DNA from: Kineosporia mesophila
GTDB lineage: Bacteria > Actinomycetota > Actinomycetes > Actinomycetales > Kineosporiaceae
Reading direction: 5' to 3'
NCBI RefSeq assembly: GCF_021129235.1
Contig: NZ_JAJOMA010000007.1
Coordinates: 1-64,000 of the forward strand
DNA length: 64,000 bases
Position 1 is the first letter of the stretch. Each line of letters begins with the position of its first letter. A program made the position numbers and the translations under genes. Below are positions 7,859 through 16,836 of this stretch, in pieces. The notes beneath the pieces are model-generated. The model searched no databases. It was not told the origin of the DNA and worked only from the letters and a program-made list of their open reading frames with translations.

Positions 7859-9286
7859 TCAGGCCTTGTCGGTGTGGGCCGGGGGGTCGGCGGGGGTCAG
7901 GTCGAGGGCTGCCAGTTCGGCCGGGGTGGACGTGGCGGCCACGGCGGGTTCCTCGGCCGGCAGTTCGGGGGCGGGCGGCAGGTCGCGGTTCTCGCGGGCC
8001 TGGCGCGCGGTCTCCTTGGCGGTCTCGATCTGGGTCAGCTCGTCGGAGTCCAGCGGGTGCACCTGCACCCGGAGGATGGCCCGCGGCGTGACCTCGAGCG
8101 CGGTGAGGCGCCAGTTGCCCACGACGGTCTCGGTGCCGGCGGCCGGGAACTCGCCCAGGGCCTCCAGCATGATCCCGGCGATCGTGGCGCTGCGGCCCGC
8201 GTCCAGGTCGATGCCCAGGTCGGTCAGGTCGTGGGCGGGGAAGGAGCCGTTCAGCTCGATGTCGCCGTCGGGCCGGTGCAGGACCTGCGCGGTGTCCAGG
8301 TCGAACTCGTCGTAGATCTCGCCGACGATCTCCTCGAGCAGGTCTTCCAGCGTCACGATGCCGGCGACCGCGCCGAACTCGTCCATCACCAGGGCCAGCT
8401 GACCGCGCTGCTGCTGCATGCGGCCGAGGGCCTGGAGCACGCCGACCGAGTCGGGCAGGACCAGGGCGGGGCGCACGTAGTCGGCGACCGTGCCGATCCC
8501 CGCCACGAGCTGCCGCAGGTGCACGAAACCGATGACGTCGTCCTCAGTCTCGCCGATCACCGGGGCCCGCGACAGACCGGCCTCGATGAGCAGGTCACGG
8601 GCGGTCGAGGCGTCTTGCCCGGCGTTCACGAACACCACGTCGGTGCGCGGCACCAGCACCTGGTAGAGCTTGCGCTCGTCGAGCTCGAGCGCGCCCTCGA
8701 TGATCGAGCGCTGCTGCTGCGGAATGGACTCCTGGGCGGCGATCATGTCCTTGATCTCCTCCTCGGAGACCTCCTCGCGCGCCGCCTTCGGGTCCAGGCC
8801 GACCATCCGGACGACCAGTTCCGTCGACTTGGCGAGGATCCAGACCAGCGGCCGGGCCAGCACCGAGATCAGGTTGATCGGGCCGGCCGCGCGCAGGGCC
8901 CAGGACTGGGCGGTCTGCATCGCGATCCGCTTCGGGGCCAGCTCGCCGATCACCAGCGTCACGTAGGTCAGCACGATCGTCACCACGACGACCGAGACCG
9001 GCTCGGCCGCGCTCCCGAGGAAGCCGAGGGGCTCGATCAGCGGCTGGGCCAGCGATACGGCGGCCGTGGCCGACGCCAGCGCCCCGGCCAGCGTGATGCC
9101 GATCTGGATGGTGGACAGGAACCGCGTCGGGTCGTTCGTCAGACTGGCCAGCCGACGACCCTTCTCGCTCTCCGTGGCCAGGCGGTTGACCTGGCTCTCA
9201 CGTAACGAGACCAGAGCCATCTCGGAGCCCGAGAGCGCGGCGTTGATCAGGATCAGCACGGCGACCAGGGCGATCTCGACCCACAT
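7859..9286 (-). CDS. HlyC/CorC-family (CNNM-CBS) membrane protein
   Basis: 475-residue integral membrane protein of the hemolysin C/CorC family, linked to Mg2+ (possibly Co2+) efflux. The order is: a CNNM transmembrane domain (residues ~1-180) with the signature ALSGSEMALVSL and GELAPKRIA; a cytoplasmic CBS pair (~200-330) with VPRTDVVFV and MDEFGAVAGIVTLEDLLEEIVGE-type sequence; and the CorC_HlyC C-terminal domain with DLGIDLD. The start at 9286 is chosen because GGAG lies ~9 bases upstream and the protein then begins directly with the first membrane helix. The last ~45 residues are a low-complexity Ala/Glu/Pro tail. Confidence 0.9.
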   Translation of the reverse strand: MWVEIALVAVLILINAALSGSEMALVSLRESQVNRLATESEKGRRLASLTNDPTRFLSTIQIGITLAGALASATAAVSLAQPLIEPLGFLGSAAEPVSVVVVTIVLTYVTLVIGELAPKRIAMQTAQSWALRAAGPINLISVLARPLVWILAKSTELVVRMVGLDPKAAREEVSEEEIKDMIAAQESIPQQQRSIIEGALELDERKLYQVLVPRTDVVFVNAGQDASTARDLLIEAGLSRAPVIGETEDDVIGFVHLRQLVAGIGTVADYVRPALVLPDSVGVLQALGRMQQQRGQLALVMDEFGAVAGIVTLEDLLEEIVGEIYDEFDLDTAQVLHRPDGDIELNGSFPAHDLTDLGIDLDAGRSATIAGIMLEALGEFPAAGTETVVGNWRLTALEVTPRAILRVQVHPLDSDELTQIETAKETARQARENRDLPPAPELPAEEPAVAATSTPAELAALDLTPADPPAHTDKA

Positions 9287-9623
9287 GGTGTGCTCGGCTC
9301 CTTCGGGGCTGAACTGGGGCCCCCTCCCGGCCCTACCGGGCGGAGAGGTCAGCATGGGGCTGCCATCATCCGGCAGCGATGATCACGCCGCCTCCTGAGA
9401 ACCTTGGCACGTCTGGCCCTCGGGACGGTTCCCGGGCAGGTCAGGTGCCCGTCCGCGGCCAAAATTATTGTTGTTGCCGTCGGCCCCGACCAGGGCGACC
9501 CGCGCGGGCAAGGGGAACAACGCGCAACCGTTGGCCAACGAGCGGTGAACTCCTGGTTCTGTGGCCGTGAAACTCCGGCCCGCGACCTGTCGGACGGCCG
9601 GTGCGCGGTGCGAACGTCGCGGG
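9287..9623. other. divergent intergenic region
   Basis: 337 bases between the divergent CNNM/CBS gene and the PPK2 gene. It must contain both promoters, but no consensus hexamers stand out. The in-frame PPK2 reading extends back to a GTG at 9561, so a slightly longer PPK2 protein is possible. Confidence 0.5.
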
Positions 9624-10583
9624 ATGGAGAACCTCCCGGCGGACGAGCAGATGGCCGAACTCAGCGAGCACCTGCGGATGCCCGGCGGCGGGCAGCCGGT
9701 GGAGGGCCTGAGCGTCGACGACTCCGATGACGACGACCCGGTGCTGATCACTCCCACCGGCGACCCGGTGGACACCTGGCGCGAGGGCTACCCGTACTCC
9801 GAGCGGCTGGGCCGCGACGTCTACGAGGCGGAGAAGCGGCTGCTCCAGATCGAGCTGCTGAAGCTCCAGAACTGGGTGAAGAGCTCCGGCGAGAAGGTGG
9901 TGATCCTCTTCGAGGGTCGCGACGCGGCCGGCAAGGGCGGCACCATCAAGCGGTTCATGGAGCACCTGAACCCGCGCGGCGCCCGGGTGGTGGCCCTGGA
10001 GAAGCCCAGCGAGCGCGAGCAGGGCGAGTGGTACTTCCAGCGCTACGTGCAGACGCTGCCGACCAGCGGGGAGATCGTGCTGTACGACCGGTCCTGGTAC
10101 AACCGGGCCGGCGTGGAGCGGGTGATGGGTTTCTGCTCGGCCCCGGAGTACCTGGAGTTCATGCGGCAGGCCCCGGAGCTGGAGCGGATGCTCGTGCGCT
10201 CGGGGATCCGGCTGGTGAAGTTCTGGTTCTCGGTGTCGCAGCACGAGCAGCGCACCCGGTTCCTGATCCGCCAGGTCGACCCGGTACGGCAGTGGAAGCT
10301 GTCACCGATGGACCTCGCCTCGCTGGACAAGTGGCAGGACTACACCGAGGCCAAGGAGGCGATGTTCTTCTACACGGACACCGCCGATGCCCCGTGGACG
10401 GTGGTCAAGAGCAACGACAAGAAGCGCGCCCGCCTCAACGCCATGCGGCACGTGCTGCACCGTTTCCCCTACGAGGGGAAGGACCAGGAAGTCGTGGGCA
10501 CTCCGGATCCGCTGATCGTGGGCTCGGCCGCGGAGGTGTACGAGAACGGCGAGCACACCTCGCGGTACTTCCCCCGCCTCTGA
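9624..10583 (+). CDS. ppk2: polyphosphate kinase 2 family protein
   Basis: 319 residues from the ATG at 9624. PPK2 transfers phosphate between polyphosphate and nucleoside di- or triphosphates in the cytoplasm. It has the Walker A-like FEGRDAAGKGGTIKR (residues ~95-110), the lid-side motif YDRSWYNRAGVERVMGFC and the helical WKLSPMD...W segment typical of one-domain (class I) PPK2. The N-terminal ~35 residues are acidic (DDSDDDD). An in-frame GTG at 9561 would add 21 residues; ATG is preferred because the extension is basic and atypical, though its Shine-Dalgarno is weak. Confidence 0.93.
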   Translation: MENLPADEQMAELSEHLRMPGGGQPVEGLSVDDSDDDDPVLITPTGDPVDTWREGYPYSERLGRDVYEAEKRLLQIELLKLQNWVKSSGEKVVILFEGRDAAGKGGTIKRFMEHLNPRGARVVALEKPSEREQGEWYFQRYVQTLPTSGEIVLYDRSWYNRAGVERVMGFCSAPEYLEFMRQAPELERMLVRSGIRLVKFWFSVSQHEQRTRFLIRQVDPVRQWKLSPMDLASLDKWQDYTEAKEAMFFYTDTADAPWTVVKSNDKKRARLNAMRHVLHRFPYEGKDQEVVGTPDPLIVGSAAEVYENGEHTSRYFPRL

Positions 10584-10685
10584 CCGGTTCCCCGGGGTCG
10601 GGCATGATCAGTCGATGGACACGGGGTGGATCGGGAATTGTGATGTTTCGTGGCAGTGCCACGCCGATCAGGGCATCCTGTCCGG

Positions 10686-11495
10686 GTGTCTGAAGCCCGT
10701 ACACCCCCGACGACGACGTCGCGGGAGCACGTCCTGAACGCCATCCCGTCCCCGGGCAGCCACCCGGCGCCACGGGGCACGGAGATCGAGATCTGGTGGT
10801 CCCGGGTGGACGTCGGCAATCTCGCCGACGACGTCCGCACCGAACTCGCGGCCGACCTGAGCGAGACCCGCCTGGCCAAGATCGAGCGCTACCGCCGGGC
10901 GCAGGACCGGGACCGCGGCCTGGCCGCCCACTCGATGCTGCGGCGGCTGCTCTCGGCGGTCACCGGTACCCCACCGGCGCAGTTGCAGCTCGGGTCGTTC
11001 TGCATCTCGTGCGGCGAGACCGGGCACGGCAAGCCCTTTCTCGACGCCCCCGACGGCAACCGCGACGTGGAGATCAACCTCTCGCACTCGGGTGAAGTGG
11101 TGATCGTGGCGCTCGCCGCCCCCGGGGTGCAGGTGGGTGTGGACGCCGAGCAGGGGCGCACCGTGGACTGGAACGCGCTGCGGAACTCGATCTTCGCCGA
11201 CCAGGAGTGGGCCGCCACCGAGCGCCGCACCGACCGGGAGTACCGGCGCCTGCTCACCTGGGCGCGCAAGGAGTCGTCGGTCAAGGCCAGCGGGCACGGG
11301 CTGTCGCTGCCCCTGCGTCACGTGGTCACCTCGGACGCGGAGGGGGCGACCTGGTCGGCCTCGATGCCGTCCGGGGTCGGGCGGGTCGCGGGTGCCGACC
11401 TCGACCTGGCGCCCGACGTGGCCGCGGCGGTGGCGGTGCTGCGCCCCGAGGGGTGGCCCGATCCGCCCGTGGTGCGGCGCATTTCGATTGGCTGA
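10686..11495 (+). CDS. 4'-phosphopantetheinyl transferase superfamily protein
   Basis: 269 residues from GTG at 10686 (an in-frame GTG at 10650 is the alternative). It transfers the phosphopantetheine arm of CoA to a carrier-protein serine. The Sfp-type signatures are present: GVDAEQ (Mg2+-binding D and E) and WARKESSVKASGHGL (WxxKExxxK). The length matches Sfp-type enzymes that modify NRPS/PKS or lysine-biosynthesis carriers rather than the shorter AcpS. No biosynthetic cluster is adjacent, so it may serve clusters elsewhere in the genome. Confidence 0.9.
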   Translation: MSEARTPPTTTSREHVLNAIPSPGSHPAPRGTEIEIWWSRVDVGNLADDVRTELAADLSETRLAKIERYRRAQDRDRGLAAHSMLRRLLSAVTGTPPAQLQLGSFCISCGETGHGKPFLDAPDGNRDVEINLSHSGEVVIVALAAPGVQVGVDAEQGRTVDWNALRNSIFADQEWAATERRTDREYRRLLTWARKESSVKASGHGLSLPLRHVVTSDAEGATWSASMPSGVGRVAGADLDLAPDVAAAVAVLRPEGWPDPPVVRRISIG

Positions 11496-11511
11496 TCGGT
11501 AGTTTCGGCTG

Positions 11512-14500
11512 GTGGTCGAGCGGGCGGACACGCGGGTGGAGAGCTGGATGGCGGAGGCGGCCGGTACGCAGGAGGAGCAGCGGCGGGCGGTGGTCTCCCG
11601 CACCGAACGGCTGCGCGCGGCCCTGGGGCAGGTGACGCTCGAGGAGTACCGCAGCGAGGACGTCCGGTTCGAGCGGGACTCCCGGCTCGGGCGGGAACTG
11701 CTCTACCTGGTCGCGAACAACTCCTGGTGCCGCCGCACGACCGAGGTGCTGCACGTCCAGCTGGCCCAGGCCGTGGACACCGACGTGGTCGTGGACGTCG
11801 ACCTGTCCTACGCCGATCACGAGGCGTTCGAGCTGGACGCCGGGCTGACCTGGCTGCCGCTGCTGGCCCTGCCGCCGATGCGTCCCCGGGAGCCGTCGAA
11901 GAGCCGGGACCCGCGGTTCCTGGCCGAGTTCCGGCAGAACCGGCTGGACGTGCCGCTCGACCGGTGGGCCGACGACGAGGCCGACCCGATCGCCTCGCTG
12001 GAGGTCAGCGACGCCAACGGGCAGCGGATCCACCGGCTGACCCAGGCCGAGGTGCGACAGCGTCTCTCGGCGGCGCTGGCCGAGATGATCATCAACGTGA
12101 TGACCCGCCGGCCGCAGCAGACCGGGCCGGAGCCCGGCGCGGTCGTGCAGCGCACCCAGAAACTGTTGCTGTCGGCCGCCATCCGGCGCATGCTGCCGGG
12201 CGCCTCGCCGATGGCGGAGGGCGGTGAGCTGCCCGCCGGGGGCACGGTGCCGGAGGGCATCCGCGATGCCCGGAACCTGCTCGACGCCATTCTGGCCGCG
12301 GACATCTTGCTGGCCCAGGAGTTCTCGGACGCGGACACCCCGCCCGAGCCGAGCCCGCCGACGTCCACCATTGCCGCGGTGGAGGTGCCGGAGCGGACTG
12401 GCGGACCGCGACCCGGGCTGGACACCGAAATCATGAAAGTCCTGACCGGATCTCATGTCCCGGGTGGACCGGAGACCGGTCCGATCGCCGCCGGCTCCCG
12501 GGTCGACTCCTGGCTGGAAGACGGTGGCCGGTTGCGGCCGGCGCTCGGCTCGCACGTCGGGGAGATCCTCGATGCGCTGGTCGGCACCACCCTGGTCGTC
12601 ATCGCGATCCGCGACGAGGGCAAGCCGATGTCGTACACGGTGCACGTGCCCTCGCGCCGGCTGGTGCGGCAGGGGCGTGCTTGGTTCCAGCCCCGGGCCC
12701 TGCTGAGCATCGACCTGCTCGCCCCGACCGCCCACGCCGACCGGCAGATCCGGCTGGTGCTGCCCGAGGGTGTGGTCTGTCGCGGGGACCGGGTGCAGGG
12801 ACGTATCGACGTCGAACTCCCCAGCCCGTTCGAGCGCCTCGAGGCGTTGATGCGGCGCCTGTTCCCCCGGCAGATGCCGCATGACCGCCCGGCCTCCTGG
12901 GTGGACGTGCAGATTGCCGAGATGGCGCTGCACAAGGTGGATTCCGCGCTCGACAGCCTGCGTTACTACCTGGTCGAGGCGACGCACGACGAACTGGCGG
13001 ACGACGGTGGGCCGCGCGGGTGGTTCTCCCGCGGGTCGCGGCGCCCGACCCGGGAGGAGCTCACCCGGCGGCTGGACTCGCGCCTGCGTGAGCTGCGCGG
13101 ACACCTCGACCGGGTGCGTGCCGACGGGGTGCTCGGCGACGGTATGGCCGGGCTGTGGCAGGCCTGGGACTCCGGCTCCTGGTTCCCCCGCTGGATGCGG
13201 CGCCGCGTCGACGTGAACACTGCCAGCGTGAATCTCGTGATGCTGCGGGCCAGTTCGGTCGACGACATCGCGATCCGGGCCCGGCCGATCCGGGCCCGGA
13301 TCGAGGCCGACCTGGCGCTGTCCGAGGTTTCCGACGTGGCCCGGTACACCGGCGGCCTGAACCTGGCCGTGCTCGGGGTGCTCTGTGTGCTGCTGGGCCT
13401 CTACCCGCCCCAGGGCGACGGCGCCGGTGACACCGTGCAGGTGCTGGCCACCATCCTCACGCTGTTCTCGGCGGTGCTGGCCGGCCGGGTGGAACTCGGG
13501 CACGCCTCCACCCTGCGCGGACTGATGACCCGGGCCACCTACTGGCTGATGTTCGGTTCGGTGCTGCCCACCGTGCTGCTGGCCATGGCGCTGGCCCTGC
13601 TGCCCCTGCACTACGCCACCGGGTCCGCCGTCACTGCCTTCGTGGTGCAGTCACTGCTGATGCTGCGGTTCCGCCGCACCGAGCCTCTGCGGTCCCGGCC
13701 CGGACAGCGGTCCCGGCCGGCCCGGATGCGGGTCACCAGTGCCTACTCACCCGAGTACGCCCGGGTGGACATGCTGCGCGGGCGCCGCAGCCGGGCCCTG
13801 ATCACCGAGGCCCTGCTGCTGGGCCGGGACGCGTTCGCCTACGTGGTCACCCGCCCCGCCGGGGAGGGGCAGTTGTTGCGTCTGCTGGAGGGCAGCCAGA
13901 CCGGCGGCAACCCGGTGACCACCGCCCGGCGGTCGGTGGTGCGTTTCCTCAACGCGCGCGGCGTGGACGTGCGGGCGGCCGCTCCCGACCCGGTGAACCT
14001 GCTCGGCGCCGTGCAGTCCGCCACCGCCGGGCGGGCCATGACCTACCTGGTCTTCCGCGACCAGCCGATGGACGACTGGCGCACCCTCAGTGGGGACAAG
14101 GACGATGTGGTCGCCCCGGTGCCTCTCGATCCGGACCGGGTGGCACCGCAGGAACCGCCGGAGTGGGTGCTGCAGATCATGATCGGTCTGCCGGTGTCCC
14201 CGGTGGCCATCGCCCTGGCCCGGCACCCGGTGATGGCCGTGGTCTCCGCCGCGGCCCGCTACAACTTCCAGGTCAGCGGCGTGCAGTTGCCGGCCCCGCC
14301 ACCGCCCGGCCACACCGGTCAGGGCCTGCGGTGGATCCAGCTCAGCGTCGGTGTCACCTACCGCCGGGGCGACTCGCTGCGGGGGCTGGGCTCCTTCCTC
14401 TACCGGGTGCACCGCATGGACGGCATGGCCTACGGCGGGGGCAAGCTCTCGGTGCTGGTGCAGATCAATGCCGAACGCCCGCCGCTGCCGGCTCTGCTTT

Positions 14501-15255
14501 CGTCGAAGCCCTTGAGCGACAAGGACTTCGACGTGGTGCCGGACGACGAGGCGGCCGGCGACCCGGAACGCAACTGGCGCACGCTGGCCCTGACCGCGCA
14601 CTCCCGGGTCGGCCTGCTGCGCGACGTGCTGACCGGGCTGGCCACCCAGGCGCCGAACTTCGAGCTGGCGAGCCTGACCGTCGAGGGGGTGTACGGGCAG
14701 ACGGTGCTGTTCCTGGTCGGGCGGGAACGTCTTTCCGGGGCTCCCGCGCGGGACGACGCGTTGCGGGGCGCGTTGCCGCGCTGGATGCGGCCCTCCGACC
14801 GGCTGATCGTCGCGGTCGACCGGCGGCTCAGTGCGCGGATGCTCGACGGCGCCTCCGGCCAGCGGGAACGTCTTCTGCTGCAGATCTTCCTGAGGACGCC
14901 CGACCGGCCCGGAGTGCTGCGCGAGACACTCCGGAACCTGGCCCGGGCGCTGGAGATGTACGGCCCCGCCGGGCACGCGTACGGCGAGACGCTGGAGAAG
15001 ATCGACGTCTGGTTCGTGACCATGGAGGTCGCCGACGGGCGCACCTTCCGCGGGCACCTCACCGTGCGGCTTCCCGGGGAGCCGGACTCCTGGGCCGACT
15101 GGGCCGCGGTGGACTGGTCGGCCGTGGAACGGTCGATGAGTCAGGCGTCCGCCCAGGCCGCGCGGGGTGAGGGCAACGACGCGGCGATGGGCGGTGCGGT
15201 GGCGATCATGGACGACACGGTGATCACGGTGGAGCTGATGCGGACGACCGGCTGA
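11512..15255 (+). CDS. large membrane protein with tandem C-terminal ACT-like domains
   Basis: 1247 residues. Residues 1-600 are soluble and unrecognised. Three or four membrane helices lie between ~614 and ~715 (LAVLGVLCVLLGLY; VLATILTLFSAVLAG; SVLPTVLLAMALALLPL). The C-terminal half is cytoplasmic or extracellular depending on helix number. Two ACT-like modules end the protein: ~1025-1075 (AHSRVGLLRDVLTGLA) and ~1120-1190 (RTPDRPGVLRETLRNLAR), the hallmark D-R-x-G-x-L of small-molecule-sensing ACT domains. The GTG start follows TAGTTT by six bases, suggesting a leaderless message. It is convergent with the secretion operon, with one base between the stops. No family name is assigned. Confidence 0.8.
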   Translation: MVERADTRVESWMAEAAGTQEEQRRAVVSRTERLRAALGQVTLEEYRSEDVRFERDSRLGRELLYLVANNSWCRRTTEVLHVQLAQAVDTDVVVDVDLSYADHEAFELDAGLTWLPLLALPPMRPREPSKSRDPRFLAEFRQNRLDVPLDRWADDEADPIASLEVSDANGQRIHRLTQAEVRQRLSAALAEMIINVMTRRPQQTGPEPGAVVQRTQKLLLSAAIRRMLPGASPMAEGGELPAGGTVPEGIRDARNLLDAILAADILLAQEFSDADTPPEPSPPTSTIAAVEVPERTGGPRPGLDTEIMKVLTGSHVPGGPETGPIAAGSRVDSWLEDGGRLRPALGSHVGEILDALVGTTLVVIAIRDEGKPMSYTVHVPSRRLVRQGRAWFQPRALLSIDLLAPTAHADRQIRLVLPEGVVCRGDRVQGRIDVELPSPFERLEALMRRLFPRQMPHDRPASWVDVQIAEMALHKVDSALDSLRYYLVEATHDELADDGGPRGWFSRGSRRPTREELTRRLDSRLRELRGHLDRVRADGVLGDGMAGLWQAWDSGSWFPRWMRRRVDVNTASVNLVMLRASSVDDIAIRARPIRARIEADLALSEVSDVARYTGGLNLAVLGVLCVLLGLYPPQGDGAGDTVQVLATILTLFSAVLAGRVELGHASTLRGLMTRATYWLMFGSVLPTVLLAMALALLPLHYATGSAVTAFVVQSLLMLRFRRTEPLRSRPGQRSRPARMRVTSAYSPEYARVDMLRGRRSRALITEALLLGRDAFAYVVTRPAGEGQLLRLLEGSQTGGNPVTTARRSVVRFLNARGVDVRAAAPDPVNLLGAVQSATAGRAMTYLVFRDQPMDDWRTLSGDKDDVVAPVPLDPDRVAPQEPPEWVLQIMIGLPVSPVAIALARHPVMAVVSAAARYNFQVSGVQLPAPPPPGHTGQGLRWIQLSVGVTYRRGDSLRGLGSFLYRVHRMDGMAYGGGKLSVLVQINAERPPLPALLSSKPLSDKDFDVVPDDEAAGDPERNWRTLALTAHSRVGLLRDVLTGLATQAPNFELASLTVEGVYGQTVLFLVGRERLSGAPARDDALRGALPRWMRPSDRLIVAVDRRLSARMLDGASGQRERLLLQIFLRTPDRPGVLRETLRNLARALEMYGPAGHAYGETLEKIDVWFVTMEVADGRTFRGHLTVRLPGEPDSWADWAAVDWSAVERSMSQASAQAARGEGNDAAMGGAVAIMDDTVITVELMRTTG

Positions 15256-15256
15256 C

Positions 15257-16285
15257 CTACGCCGCGGCCGGTACGGCGGCGGCGAAGGCGGACGCGTTGA
15301 GGCGGCCGATCTTGTTGTTCACGCCGTCGACCTTGTACTTGGTGAGTTTCACGTCCAGGCCGGTTCGGGGTGCCTGGACGGCGGTGCCCGGTTCCACCAC
15401 GATCATCACGTGGCCGGCCGAGCCCCGTTCACCGAGCGCGCTGAAGATCAGGTCGCCCGGCTTCTCCTGGCCCGGCTCGATGATCGTGGAGTTGTCCATC
15501 ATCTGCGCCGCGGTACGGATCTTCAGCGGGTGACCGGCCTTGCGCCAGGAGTAGACGATGAGGCCGGAGCAGTCGAACGACTCGGGGCCGACGGCGCCCC
15601 AGACGTAGGGGTCGCCCTGCTGTTCCAGCGCGGTCTGGAGCATCTTCCCGACCGATCCGGTGGGCAGGTTCGCCGCGACCACGTTCTTGTCGCAGCCCAG
15701 CGGGTTGTCGCCGACCACGGACTCCACCAGCGAGGCGGCCATCGACTCCCAGCGGGCGTAGGCGAACGGGAAGGCCGACACCTGCACGGCCTGGGCCGCG
15801 TCGGTGACCGGCATCGACTCCCAGTCGCGGACGTCCAGCAGGCCGGGCTGCCCGCCCTGACCGCCGGTGTAGAACATCCTGGCGGCCTGCTCCGGGTTCG
15901 TCCGCCGGGCCTGTGAGCCCCAGGCGTCCCGCTGCTGGAAGAGCCCGACGCTGTCCAGGTCGCCCCCGGAGAGGTTCTGCAGCGTCGATTCCTGCATGGC
16001 GGTGGCCACGGCCACGACCAGCCCGCGGGACGGGACGTGCAGCGAGACCCCGGTCTCGATCACCGTCTGGGCGTTGGCCAGTTGCTCTTCGTTGAGCACG
16101 ACATTGGTGTTACCGGTCTGGGCGATGGGGCTGCAGGTGGTGCTCGTGATCCCGGCGGCCTCGTCTTCCGACACCCCGGCGATGCCCATCATCATCATCG
16201 CCGGAACCAGGACCAGGCCGCCCCCGAGGAAGGCGAGGACCGCCAGGAGAGCGACTACCAGCTTGAGCGGGACACGCCGTTCCAT
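15257..16285 (-). CDS. NlpC/P60 peptidoglycan hydrolase of the secretion operon
   Basis: 342 residues with one N-terminal membrane anchor or uncleaved signal (residues ~8-35). The middle (~65-175) contains a lysozyme/transglycosylase-like stretch with AMQESTLQN and GLFQQR, and the C-terminal NlpC/P60 domain has the catalytic cysteine in FDCSGLIVYSW and the histidine in GHVMIVV. Enzymes of this VirB1-like type open the wall locally for an envelope-spanning machine. It is the last gene of the leftward operon that starts at 22644 and sits 4 bases after its neighbour. Confidence 0.88.
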   Translation of the reverse strand: MERRVPLKLVVALLAVLAFLGGGLVLVPAMMMMGIAGVSEDEAAGITSTTCSPIAQTGNTNVVLNEEQLANAQTVIETGVSLHVPSRGLVVAVATAMQESTLQNLSGGDLDSVGLFQQRDAWGSQARRTNPEQAARMFYTGGQGGQPGLLDVRDWESMPVTDAAQAVQVSAFPFAYARWESMAASLVESVVGDNPLGCDKNVVAANLPTGSVGKMLQTALEQQGDPYVWGAVGPESFDCSGLIVYSWRKAGHPLKIRTAAQMMDNSTIIEPGQEKPGDLIFSALGERGSAGHVMIVVEPGTAVQAPRTGLDVKLTKYKVDGVNNKIGRLNASAFAAAVPAAA

Positions 16286-16289
16286 GGGC

Positions 16290-16799
16290 TCAGTCTCCGG
16301 TGTTGGGCTGCACGTCGGACACCATCGGCTCGGACGTCCCCTCTCCGGCGACCACGGTCACCAGCACCGAGGACCCGTCGGCGAGAGGGACGGCGATCAT
16401 GGACGACTCCTGGGCGAGGAACCGGACCACCGGCTCACCCTCGGGCTGGGTGCCCGGCAGGGTGGAGGTGTCGGTGGTCTCCAGGGCCGTGGCGTAGTCC
16501 GGGGTCGCCAGCGGGGTGAGCGCAGCCAGCCAGTCGGCCGACGTCTCACCCGGCTTCAGCTCGGCCCACAGTCGCACGAAATTGACCGCGGTGGTGACGT
16601 ATCCGTCGGACGCCGGAACCACGGCCGCGGTCACGGCGGTCTGGGACATGTCGTCGTCGCTGCTGTTGCCGCTACCGGTCTTGCCGTCGTTGCCGACGGC
16701 GGCGCTGCCGATCACGAAGATCAGGATGATCGCGCTGAGGCTGACCACCACCAGGCGGCGCGGGCTCTTGCAGAGCCAGGTGATGAAGTCAGCAACCAT
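16290..16799 (-). CDS. small bitopic protein, VirB8/TcpC-like candidate
   Basis: 169 residues with a short cytoplasmic N-terminus, one membrane helix (residues ~15-34, LVVVSLSAIILIFVIGSAAV) and an extracellular domain of ~115 residues. The size, topology and position between the wall hydrolase and the VirB6-like gene resemble VirB8/TcpC scaffold proteins with an NTF2-like fold; this is inferred from context, not from a motif. It is followed by the NlpC gene after 4 bases. Confidence 0.55.
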   Translation of the reverse strand: MVADFITWLCKSPRRLVVVSLSAIILIFVIGSAAVGNDGKTGSGNSSDDDMSQTAVTAAVVPASDGYVTTAVNFVRLWAELKPGETSADWLAALTPLATPDYATALETTDTSTLPGTQPEGEPVVRFLAQESSMIAVPLADGSSVLVTVVAGEGTSEPMVSDVQPNTGD

Positions 16800-16836
16800 G
16801 GGAACCTGCCGTACCGGTCGTCATCCGAGCCCGGCC

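Noticed and set aside
7814-9205. 463-codon frame opposite the CNNM/CBS gene
   Set aside because: Antisense shadow; the leftward frame has clear CNNM and CBS motifs, this one has none.
11326-13611. 761-codon leftward open frame across the PPTase/ACT-protein genes
   Set aside because: Antisense low-complexity His/Gln/Arg/Gly-rich reading that runs through two genuine genes; no recognisable start or motif.
15257-16285. Phage lysis or prophage origin for the NlpC/P60 gene
   Set aside because: It has a membrane anchor and is the end of an overlapping secretion operon; no phage genes adjoin.
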